Positions 1 through 5,279 of a stretch of 7,520 bases of DNA are shown here, one piece after another. Each line of letters begins with the position of its first letter. Within the stretch, counting starts at the first letter, position 1. Below the pieces are notes generated by a model. It searched no databases. It was given only the letters and a program-made list of their open reading frames with translations, and was not told the DNA's origin. The translations under genes and the position numbers were made by a program. Location of the stretch: the NCBI GenBank assembly GCA_025937075.1, contig JAICSD010000223.1, positions 1 through 7,520 of the forward strand, given 5' to 3'. Source of the DNA: Vicinamibacteria bacterium. GTDB taxonomy: Bacteria; Acidobacteriota; Vicinamibacteria; Vicinamibacterales; 2-12-FULL-66-21.

Positions 1-71
1 CGATCCTCCGCGACGGCACGCGCCTCCCCGTCAGTCGCGCGGGTTACGCACGACTGTCGGAACTACTGTGA
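1..71 (+). CDS. 3' end of a probable LytTR-type response regulator (partial)
   Basis: Only the last 22 codons are in the window, read in the frame of position 3 and ending at TGA 69-71. The visible tail begins ILRDGTRLPVSRAGYARL and ends SELL. The pattern LRDGT-x-LPVSR followed by a short helix is what the final beta strand and C-terminal helix of LytTR DNA-binding domains look like, so this is most likely the end of a LytTR response regulator or a stand-alone LytTR protein. The match is to a short segment, so the family call is a recognition from pattern and not proof; the receiver domain, if any, lies outside. The gene runs in the same direction as the efflux operon but is separated from it by about 360 bases with its own candidate promoter, so it is probably not cotranscribed. 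Confidence 0.62.
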   Translation, partial: ILRDGTRLPVSRAGYARLSELL

Positions 72-102
72 ACCGCACAGAAGCCAGCAGGCCAGTAGAG
101 AC

Positions 103-121
103 GCCGCGCGGGGTGCGCGGC
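103..121. terminator. GC hairpin after the LytTR-like gene, possible weak terminator
   Basis: GCCGCGC (103-109) and GCGCGGC (115-121) are perfect 7-bp inverted arms around the 5-base loop GGGGT, 31 bases after the upstream stop codon. A stem like this could end or slow transcription of the upstream gene. There is no T tract after it, so it is not a standard intrinsic terminator, and it overlaps a GC-rich repeat region where such arms arise easily. Confidence 0.25.
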
Positions 122-180
122 TCCGCTTCGCGGGTGCCCGACTCCGCTTCGCGGGTGCGCGGTGCTTCGTGCTCGGTGCT
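111..180. repeat. 21-bp tandem repeat built on a 7-bp period
   Basis: The 17-mer CTCCGCTTCGCGGGTGC occurs at 121-137 and again at 142-158, a 21-base step. The heptamer GGGTGC(G/C) recurs at 111, 132 and 153 in the same step, and the array then passes into tandem heptamers CGGTGCT (160), TCGTGCT (167) and CGGTGCT (174). The 21-base period is three heptads, so the array looks like a degenerate heptad satellite. Function unknown. Confidence 0.7.
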
Positions 181-191
181 GCGCGCGCGGC
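146..191. repeat. 46-bp direct repeat, copy 1
   Basis: It begins GCTTCGCGGGTGC and ends GCGCGCGCGGC. It matches 339-384 at 45 of 46 positions (G at 159 versus T at 352), in the same orientation, with 147 unrelated bases between the copies. The match stops at both ends, so the boundaries are sharp. It partly overlaps the 21-bp array. Confidence 0.85.
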
Positions 192-338
192 GAGCGGGAG
201 GAGCGATGTGGGCGAGGACGGGGCGCCCCGATTCGCGCGCAGGCGGCTCCCTCGTCGACGCGTCTTTCCCGCCGCCGAGCACGAATTGGGGCTGTCCGAG
301 CTGGGGCCCCATCGCGGGCCGCTCCGCGCCGGGTGGCA

Positions 339-384
339 GCTTCGCGGGTGCTCGGTGCTTCGTGCTCGGTGCTGCGCGCGCGGC
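339..384. repeat. 46-bp direct repeat, copy 2, adjacent to the operon promoter
   Basis: This is the second copy of the element at 146-191, with one mismatch. Within it four heptamers stand in tandem at 346-373: GGGTGCT, CGGTGCT, TCGTGCT, CGGTGCT. It ends four bases before the TTGACA box at 389, so it lies where an activator or upstream promoter element would sit, though nothing shows that it is regulatory. Confidence 0.85.
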
Positions 385-388
385 CCGC

Positions 389-417
389 TTGACATCCGTG
401 CTGCACCTGGATTAACT
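389..417 (+). promoter_or_regulatory. Candidate sigma-70-type promoter of the efflux operon
   Basis: A perfect TTGACA sits at 389-394. Exactly 17 bases later is TTAACT (412-417), which matches the -10 consensus at only 3 of 6 positions but lies in the only strongly AT-rich stretch of the region. Initiation would fall near 424, giving a leader of about 10 bases before the ATG at 434. The -35 call is good; the exact -10 hexamer is uncertain (AACTAT at 414-419 is an alternative with 19-base spacing). Confidence 0.55.
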
Positions 418-432
418 ATCTAGTTAGTTAAT
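411..432. promoter_or_regulatory. Near-perfect 22-bp palindrome, probable TetR-family operator
   Basis: The 20-base core TTAACTATCTAGTTAGTTAA (412-431) is its own reverse complement except for one mismatched pair (positions 419 and 424); A411 and T432 extend the symmetry to 22 bp with 20 positions matching. The centre is CTAG. Size, symmetry and AT-rich TTAACTA half-sites are typical of TetR-family operators, and it sits directly in front of a TetR-family gene. It covers the likely -10 box and start point, so binding should block polymerase. Binding by this particular regulator is inferred. Confidence 0.75.
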
Positions 433-433
433 T

Positions 434-1057
434 ATGGCGAAGCGGACGGAGCGCGGCGACTCGCGGGACCGGGTGGTTGCGGCGGCGGCGAAGGAATTTG
501 CCGCGCACGGCTACGCCGGCGCCAACATGGACCGCCTCGCACGCGCGGCTCGCCTCAACAAGGCGATGATCTACTACCACTTCGGCAGCAAGGCCGCCCT
601 CTACCGCGCCATCCTCGTCGACATGTTCGACGACGTCGGCCGCCGCGTCCGAGAAGTGGCGGAGGCCAGGCTGACGCCCGACGAGAAGATCCGCGCGTTC
701 GTCGCGGCGATCGCCGAAGCCGCTGCGGCGCATCCGCACTTTCCGCCCATCTGGCTCCGCGAGCTGGCCGAAGGTGCGCGCCACGTCGATGCCGCCACGC
801 TCGCGTACGCGCGCGACGTCCTCGCCACGCTCGGCAGCATCATCCGCGAAGGGTGCGCGGCCGGCACGTTCAAGCCGGCGAACCCGCTGATCGTGCACGC
901 GGGCATCGTCGCGCCGCTCATGTTTTTCTTCGTCACGGACGGGATCAGGGGCAAGCTCGCGACCGCCGGCGTGCCCGGCGTCCACATCACGCGCGACGCC
1001 GTCGTCGAACACGTGCAGCGGATCGCGCTGGCGGTACTGAAAGGGCGGGTTGGATGA
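434..1057 (+). CDS. TetR/AcrR-family transcriptional repressor
   Basis: This 207-residue protein has the normal length of a TetR-family dimeric repressor. The N-terminal DNA-binding domain spans about residues 10-56: helix 1 with KEFAAHGYAGANM, then the helix-turn-helix MDRLARAARLNKAMIYYHFG (32-51), whose IYYHFGSK ending is the family hallmark. The C-terminal part is the ligand-binding and dimerisation domain; its ligand is unknown. The ATG at 434 is the first possible start because an in-frame TAG lies at 425-427, and a later start would cut off helix 1. There is no Shine-Dalgarno sequence in front, only TTAGTTAATT, so the message probably has a very short, AT-rich leader. It is the first gene of the efflux operon and overlaps the adaptor gene by ATGA. 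It most likely represses itself and the exporter, as CecR (YbiH) does for ybhGFSR in E. coli. Confidence 0.93.
   Translation: MAKRTERGDSRDRVVAAAAKEFAAHGYAGANMDRLARAARLNKAMIYYHFGSKAALYRAILVDMFDDVGRRVREVAEARLTPDEKIRAFVAAIAEAAAAHPHFPPIWLRELAEGARHVDAATLAYARDVLATLGSIIREGCAAGTFKPANPLIVHAGIVAPLMFFFVTDGIRGKLATAGVPGVHITRDAVVEHVQRIALAVLKGRVG
1041..1045 (+). promoter_or_regulatory. Ribosome binding site deciding the adaptor start
   Basis: AAGGG ends 8 bases before the ATG at 1054. The reading frame is open back to 853 in a different frame from the regulator, but this site, the ATGA overlap and the lipoprotein signal directly after the ATG all point to 1054 as the true start. Confidence 0.5.
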
Positions 1058-2061
1058 AGACAACGATGGCTGTCGTCGCGCCGCTGCTGGCGGCGGCGCT
1101 CCTGGGATGTCATCGCGGGGGCAAGGACGCGGTGCCGCGCGTCACGGGCTATGTGGAAGCGACGGACGTACGCGTGTCGGCGCAGGTCGGAGGACGTCTG
1201 CTGGATCTGCGCGTCGGCGAAGGCGATCGCGTGACCGCCGGCGAGATCGTGGCGACACTCGATACGGCCGATGCCGAACTCGCGCTGCAGCGCGCACACG
1301 CCGATCGCGATCAGGCCGCCGCGCAGCTCCATCTGCTCGAAGCAGGCTCGCGGCCCGAAGACATCCGCCAGGCGTCCGCGCAGCTCGCATCCGCTCAGGC
1401 GGACGTGCAGGCGGCGCAGGCGCAGCTCGACGCCGCATCGGCCGACGTGACCCGATTCGAGAATCTGCTCCGCGCCAATGCAGGTTCGGTCAAGCAGCGC
1501 GACGACGCGGTGACGAAGCGTGATGTGGCGGCCGCGCAGGTCCACGCCGCCGCGCAACGCGCGCAGGCGGCGTCCGATGCCCTCGCGCGCCTTCGGGCCG
1601 GCTCGCGCCCGCAGGAAATCGCCGCCGGGCGGGCCCGCGTCGCGTCCGCGGACGCGCAGATCGCCGCGCTGCAGAAGAACGTCTCCGACGCGGTCGTCAA
1701 AGCGCCGGTCTCCGGCATCGTGACGTCGAAGCTCGCAGATGCGGGCGAGATCCTGCCGCCGCGCGGCCCGATCGTCGTCATCACCGACCTCGATCACGCG
1801 TGGGCCAACGTCTATGTCGACGAGCGGATGGTGCCGTCGCTCAGGATCGGCCAGCCCGCGACGATCGTGACCGATGCGGGACAGCGGCTGCAGGGCACGA
1901 TCACGTTCATCTCACCCAAAGCGGAATTTACGCCTCGCAACGTGCAAACGGCGGAGGAGCGGTCGAAGCTCGTGTACCGCGTGAAGGTGTCCGCCAACAA
2001 CGCGTCGGGCGTGCTCAAACCCGGGATGCCGGTCGAGGCGGAGCTGCAGGTTGCGCCATGA
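1054..2061 (+). CDS. HlyD/YbhG-family periplasmic adaptor (membrane fusion protein), probable lipoprotein
   Basis: It encodes 335 residues, close to E. coli YbhG. Residues 1-19 form a lipoprotein-type signal, MKTTMAVVAPLLAAALLGC, with a lipobox LLGC and C19 as the likely lipid anchor. Residues about 30-70 are the first lipoyl half (VTGYVEATDVRVSAQVGGRL, then a GEGDRVTAGEIVATLD segment). About 72-210 is a long Ala/Gln-rich coiled-coil hairpin with AGSRP-x-x-I in both arms (97 and 182). The hairpin turn has R134, L138 and S145 spaced as in the RLxxLxxxxxxS tip motif that docks on TolC, with Phe in place of the first Leu. The second lipoyl half starts at KAPVSGIV (216), followed by a beta-barrel domain containing AEFTPRNVQT, a segment characteristic of the YbhG group. 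It should bridge the permeases to the channel encoded two genes downstream. It overlaps both neighbouring genes by ATGA. Confidence 0.93.
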   Translation: MKTTMAVVAPLLAAALLGCHRGGKDAVPRVTGYVEATDVRVSAQVGGRLLDLRVGEGDRVTAGEIVATLDTADAELALQRAHADRDQAAAQLHLLEAGSRPEDIRQASAQLASAQADVQAAQAQLDAASADVTRFENLLRANAGSVKQRDDAVTKRDVAAAQVHAAAQRAQAASDALARLRAGSRPQEIAAGRARVASADAQIAALQKNVSDAVVKAPVSGIVTSKLADAGEILPPRGPIVVITDLDHAWANVYVDERMVPSLRIGQPATIVTDAGQRLQGTITFISPKAEFTPRNVQTAEERSKLVYRVKVSANNASGVLKPGMPVEAELQVAP

Positions 2062-2987
2062 ATGAGAACGGCGCCGCGCTTCTGCTGCAGCACGCCGTCA
2101 AGCGTTATGGGGCGACCGAGGCGTTGCGCGACTTGTCGTTCGACGTGCGGCGTGGCGAGATGTTCGGCCTCATCGGCCCGGATGGCGCCGGCAAGACAAC
2201 GACGATTCGGCTCACATGCGGACTCCTGGAGCCTGATGGCGGGACCGTGCGCGTGCTCGGGCGGGATCCGGTCGCGGAACACCGCGCGACGACAGGCGCG
2301 ATCGGCTATCTCTCCCAGCGCTTCAGTTTGTACGGCGACCTGACGATCGACGAGAACATCGCGTTCTTCGCAGAAATCCACGGCGTGCGCCGCTACAGGG
2401 ACGCGCGCGATCGACTGCTCGACATGACGCAGCTGACGCCCTTTCGCGCGCGTCGGGCGGACCGCCTCTCGGGCGGGATGAAGCAGAAGCTGGCGCTGGC
2501 GTGCACGCTCGTGCACGAACCGGAGCTCCTGCTGCTCGATGAGCCCACGACGGGGGTCGACCCCGTTTCGCGCCGCGAATTCTGGAAGCTCCTCGCGGAA
2601 TTCCTGTCGCGCGGGCTCACGATCGTGATGGCGACGCCCTACCTGGACGAAGCGGAGCGGTGCTCACGGGTCGCCCTCCTGCACGAAGGGCGGCTGCTCG
2701 CGCTCGATGAGCCCGCCCGGCTGCAGACCCGCTTGAGCGGGCAGATCCTCGAGATCATCACCGACACGCCGCGGCCCCCGGTCGAGATTCTCATGCGCGT
2801 GCCGGGCGTGGAGGACGTGCAGCTCTTTGGCGATCGCGCGCACGCACGCGTCGCCGCCGCGGAGGCGTCCAGCGTGAGCGGCGCCATCGGGGCGGCGCTC
2901 GGCCGCGCCGGGGTCGCCCTCGACAGCGTCCGGCCGATCGTTGCCTCACTCGAGGATGTGTTCATCGATTTGATCACCACACGCTGA
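2058..2987 (+). CDS. ABC transporter ATPase 1 (YbhF N-half type), H-loop histidine replaced
   Basis: A 309-residue cytoplasmic ABC ATPase. Visible motifs are Walker A GPDGAGKTT (40-48), Q-loop Q87 in YLSQRFSLY, canonical signature LSGGMKQK (137-144), and Walker B LLLLDE (157-162) with E162 followed by PTTGVDP. The H-loop reads MATPYLDEAE: residue 194 is Pro (codon 2637-2639, CCC) where most ABC ATPases have His. The GPDGAGKTT form of Walker A and a non-His residue at this place are, as I recall, also seen in the first ATPase half of E. coli YbhF. The C-terminal extension ends SLEDVFIDLI, as in ABC-2 efflux ATPases. The start ATG 2058 overlaps the adaptor stop (ATGA), with AGG at 2048-2050 as a weak ribosome site; the longer open frame from 1800 is out-of-frame reading of the adaptor. 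It probably pairs with ATPase 2. Confidence 0.94.
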   Translation: MNENGAALLLQHAVKRYGATEALRDLSFDVRRGEMFGLIGPDGAGKTTTIRLTCGLLEPDGGTVRVLGRDPVAEHRATTGAIGYLSQRFSLYGDLTIDENIAFFAEIHGVRRYRDARDRLLDMTQLTPFRARRADRLSGGMKQKLALACTLVHEPELLLLDEPTTGVDPVSRREFWKLLAEFLSRGLTIVMATPYLDEAERCSRVALLHEGRLLALDEPARLQTRLSGQILEIITDTPRPPVEILMRVPGVEDVQLFGDRAHARVAAAEASSVSGAIGAALGRAGVALDSVRPIVASLEDVFIDLITTR

Positions 2988-2994
2988 GAAGAAA

Positions 2995-4335
2995 ATGCGT
3001 TTCATTGTTTGCGCGACGATTCTGACGATTGCAGCGATGACTCCGTGCCCTGCGGCGCAGGACGCTCCTCCAGTGCGAATCACGCTCGACGACGCGATCC
3101 GGCAGGGCCTTGCGGCGAGCGAGCGGCTGGCGGAACTCCACGCCCGCGAAGAGGCGGCGGATGCGACGGTGGCGTCGCGCGAAGCGGCGGACCGCCCGGC
3201 TGTGGCCGCGCAGGCGGGCTACACGCGCACGAACCACGTCGACGAATTCGCGATTGCGATCCCCGGGCAACCGCCACGCGTCGTGTACCCCGATATTCCC
3301 GACAACTACCGGACCCGTCTGGATCTGCAGTGGCCCATCTACACAGGCGGGCGAACGGACGCCCTCGAACGTGCGGCGCGGGCAGAAGCTGCCGCGGCCG
3401 GCGAGGACGTGGCCGCCGCACGAGCGGACCTGCGTCTGGAAATCACCCGCGCGTTCTGGGCACTGGTCACCGCCGAGGAGACGACACGTGTGCTGCAGCG
3501 GTCGGTCGACGCCATTACCGCGCAGGTCTCCGATCTGCGCACGCGCTTCTCGCAGGGCCTGATCCCTCCCAACGATGTCTCGTCCGCCGAGGCGCAGCAG
3601 GCTCGCCAGCGGCTGCTGGCAGCGCAGGCGGCAAACCAGCGGGGGATCGCCGAAGCGGATCTGCGTCGGCTGACGGGCAACGAAACGGCTGGCCGTCTCG
3701 AGCCGGACCCGGGCTCCGCCGCCGTGCCGGCGGCTGCAGACTCGCATGCGGAAGAAGTAGCAACGCTCATCGCGACAGCACTCCACGCGCGACCCGAGCG
3801 GCGCGCGCTCGAGCGGCGCGTGAGCGCGGCGCGCGAGCAGGTCACCGCGGCCTCCGCCGCATGGAAGCCCCAGATCGCCATTGGAGCCGGCTACGACTAC
3901 GCCCGGCCGAATCCGCGAATTTTTCCGCGCACGACCGACTGGCGCACGTCGTGGGACGCCTCGTTCAGCCTCTCCTGGACGTTGTGGGACGGCGGGCGTC
4001 GCGCGGCGGACCGTGCCGCCGCCGCGGCCAGCGAGGCGGCGCTCGAGGCGCGGGCTGCCGACTTCGATCGCGCGCTGACATTCGAGGTGCGGCAGCGGCG
4101 GCTGGAGCTCGATTCGAGCGTCGCGGCGATTACCGCGGCAGATGAGGAGGTGCGCGCCGCCTCGGACGCCGAACGCGTGGTGGGCGAACGGTACCGCGCC
4201 GGCGTCGCGACCCCGACCGACGTGCTCGACGCGCAGGTCGCGCGGCTCCAGGCGGAACTGGATCGGACGAAAGCGGTTGCCGACGCGCGCCTGGCGGAGG
4301 CCCGGCTCGCGCGCGCGACGGGGCAGCAGCCATGA
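2995..4335 (+). CDS. TolC-family outer membrane efflux protein
   Basis: This 446-residue protein has the normal TolC/OEP length. Residues 1-21 (MRFIVCATILTIAAMTPCPAA) look like a Sec signal peptide with cleavage near A20/A21. The mature part starts with the family's typical ITLDDAIRQGL (29 onward) and contains two homologous OEP repeats of long Ala/Glu/Arg-rich helices. The helix-turn motifs G-x5-D-V-x3-(E/D)-A-Q appear once per repeat: GLIPPNDVSSAEAQQAR (188 onward) and GVATPTDVLDAQVARLQ (403 onward). As a trimer it should form the outer-membrane pore and periplasmic tunnel that receives substrate via the adaptor. ATG 2995 follows the ATPase 1 stop after 7 bases (the only gap in the operon), with GAGAAG as a weak ribosome site. 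Its end overlaps ATPase 2 by ATGA. Its position between the two ATPase genes is unusual. Confidence 0.94.
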   Translation: MRFIVCATILTIAAMTPCPAAQDAPPVRITLDDAIRQGLAASERLAELHAREEAADATVASREAADRPAVAAQAGYTRTNHVDEFAIAIPGQPPRVVYPDIPDNYRTRLDLQWPIYTGGRTDALERAARAEAAAAGEDVAAARADLRLEITRAFWALVTAEETTRVLQRSVDAITAQVSDLRTRFSQGLIPPNDVSSAEAQQARQRLLAAQAANQRGIAEADLRRLTGNETAGRLEPDPGSAAVPAAADSHAEEVATLIATALHARPERRALERRVSAAREQVTAASAAWKPQIAIGAGYDYARPNPRIFPRTTDWRTSWDASFSLSWTLWDGGRRAADRAAAAASEAALEARAADFDRALTFEVRQRRLELDSSVAAITAADEEVRAASDAERVVGERYRAGVATPTDVLDAQVARLQAELDRTKAVADARLAEARLARATGQQP

Positions 4336-5279
4336 GCGTCGCGATCGACGTCAGCCATCTCACACGGCGATTCGGATCGTTTGTCGCCGTGGACGACGTC
4401 ACGTTCGACGTGAAGGCCGGCGAAATCTTCGGCTTTCTCGGGAGCAACGGCGCCGGGAAGTCCACCACGATCCGCATGCTCTGCGGTCTGCTGAAACCCA
4501 CATCCGGCACGGCGACCGTCGGCGGCGTCGATGTGACCAGTGATCCGGAGGGAGTGAAGCGTCGCATCGGCTACATGTCGCAGCGGTTCTCCCTCTACGA
4601 GCTGCTGACCGTGGACCAGAACATCCGGTTCTTCGGCGGCATCTACGGCCTGGACGATGCGGCGCTGGCGGTGCGGCGCGCGTTCGTGATCGAGATGGCG
4701 GGCCTCCAGGGACGGGAACGGACCCTGGCTCGCGATCTCGCGGGCGGCTGGCGGCAGCGGCTCGCGCTCGGCTGCGCCATCCTGCACGAGCCGTCGATTC
4801 TGTTCCTTGACGAGCCGACCGGCGGCGTCGATCCGTTGTCGCGCCGGCAGTTCTGGCGGCTCATCGACGACCTGTCGAACAGCGGCGTGACCGTCCTCGT
4901 CACCACCCATTACCTGGACGAAGCCGAGCGCTGCCATCGAGTCGCGCTCATCAACGCCGGCAGGCTCGCCGCGATCGGGACCACCGCGGAGGTGAAGCGC
5001 ATCTTCGCAGACCGGCCGATTCTCGAGGTGCGCGCCGCAAGCCCCGTCGAGACCATGCGGCAGCTCGACGCCCTGCCGGAAGTCGAAAGCACGAGCCTCT
5101 TCGGCACCACCGTCCACGCGGTCCTCAGAACGCCGTCTTCGACTCCGGACGGGATCCGTGCGGCGCTCGAACGCGCCGGCATTACCGTGCATTCCATCAC
5201 GCCCGTCGCGCCGTCGCTCGAAGACGTCTTCCTCGACGTCATCGACCGTGCGCGCGCCCGGGGCGGGAGCGCCGCGTGA
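4332..5279 (+). CDS. ABC transporter ATPase 2 (YbhF C-half type), altered signature motif
   Basis: A 315-residue ABC ATPase. Visible motifs are Walker A GSNGAGKST (37-45), Q-loop Q84 in YMSQRFSLY, Walker B ILFLDE (156-161) with E161, and a canonical H-loop H193 in VTTHYLDEAE. The signature reads LAGGWRQR (136-143) and not LSGG: the Ser that contacts the partner's ATP is Ala. Non-canonical signatures before (W/F)(R/K)QRLALxCA are, as I recall, also found in the second half of YbhF. The C-terminal extension carries APSLEDVFLDVI. It is clearly related to ATPase 1 throughout but not a recent copy. The ATG overlaps the TolC-like stop, and the TGA overlaps the GTG of permease 1 (GTGA). It is best read as the canonical-H-loop partner in an ATPase heterodimer. 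Confidence 0.94.
   Translation: MSVAIDVSHLTRRFGSFVAVDDVTFDVKAGEIFGFLGSNGAGKSTTIRMLCGLLKPTSGTATVGGVDVTSDPEGVKRRIGYMSQRFSLYELLTVDQNIRFFGGIYGLDDAALAVRRAFVIEMAGLQGRERTLARDLAGGWRQRLALGCAILHEPSILFLDEPTGGVDPLSRRQFWRLIDDLSNSGVTVLVTTHYLDEAERCHRVALINAGRLAAIGTTAEVKRIFADRPILEVRAASPVETMRQLDALPEVESTSLFGTTVHAVLRTPSSTPDGIRAALERAGITVHSITPVAPSLEDVFLDVIDRARARGGSAA
5265..5269 (+). promoter_or_regulatory. Ribosome binding site for the GTG start of permease 1
   Basis: GGGAG lies 6 bases before GTG 5276, inside the end of the ATPase 2 gene. It supports a GTG start overlapping the upstream TGA; no ATG with a comparable site is near. Confidence 0.5.

Larger units (their letters stand above)
72..411. other. Intergenic region, GC-rich, no credible gene
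   Basis: No reading frame here looks like a protein. The open frames on both strands give low-complexity Arg/Ala/Ser/Pro-rich translations, reflecting GC-rich repeats. The stretch contains a GC hairpin (103-121), 21-bp and 7-bp period repeats (111-180 and 346-373), and two copies of a 46-bp element (146-191 and 339-384). The segment between the copies (192-338) is GC-rich and shows nothing I recognise. The right end carries the candidate -35 box of the efflux operon. Confidence 0.7.

Noticed and set aside
104..384. CRISPR-like array
   Set aside because: Only two copies of the 46-bp element exist, 147 bases apart, and the shorter repeats are contiguous tandem units without uniform spacers.
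31..415. Several short open frames on both strands of the intergenic region, including ones with repeated STEHEAP- and TREAE-like peptides
   Set aside because: The repeated peptides come from the DNA heptad and 21-bp repeats; no ribosome site, composition or domain supports translation.
853..1053. Upstream extension of the adaptor frame by 67 codons
   Set aside because: It would overlap the regulator gene extensively and bury the lipoprotein signal; ATG 1054 has a ribosome site, an ATGA overlap and a signal peptide.
601..1797. 398-codon minus-strand open frame
   Set aside because: Antisense shadow of the regulator and adaptor genes; Arg/His/Cys-rich with no recognisable motif.
1800..2057. 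Upstream extension of the ATPase 1 frame by 86 codons
   Set aside because: The extension is an out-of-frame reading of the adaptor; ATPase homology begins just after ATG 2058.
3897..5192. 431-codon minus-strand open frame
   Set aside because: It lies opposite the well-supported TolC-like and ATPase 2 genes, its translation shows no domain, and long antisense frames are common in GC-rich coding DNA.
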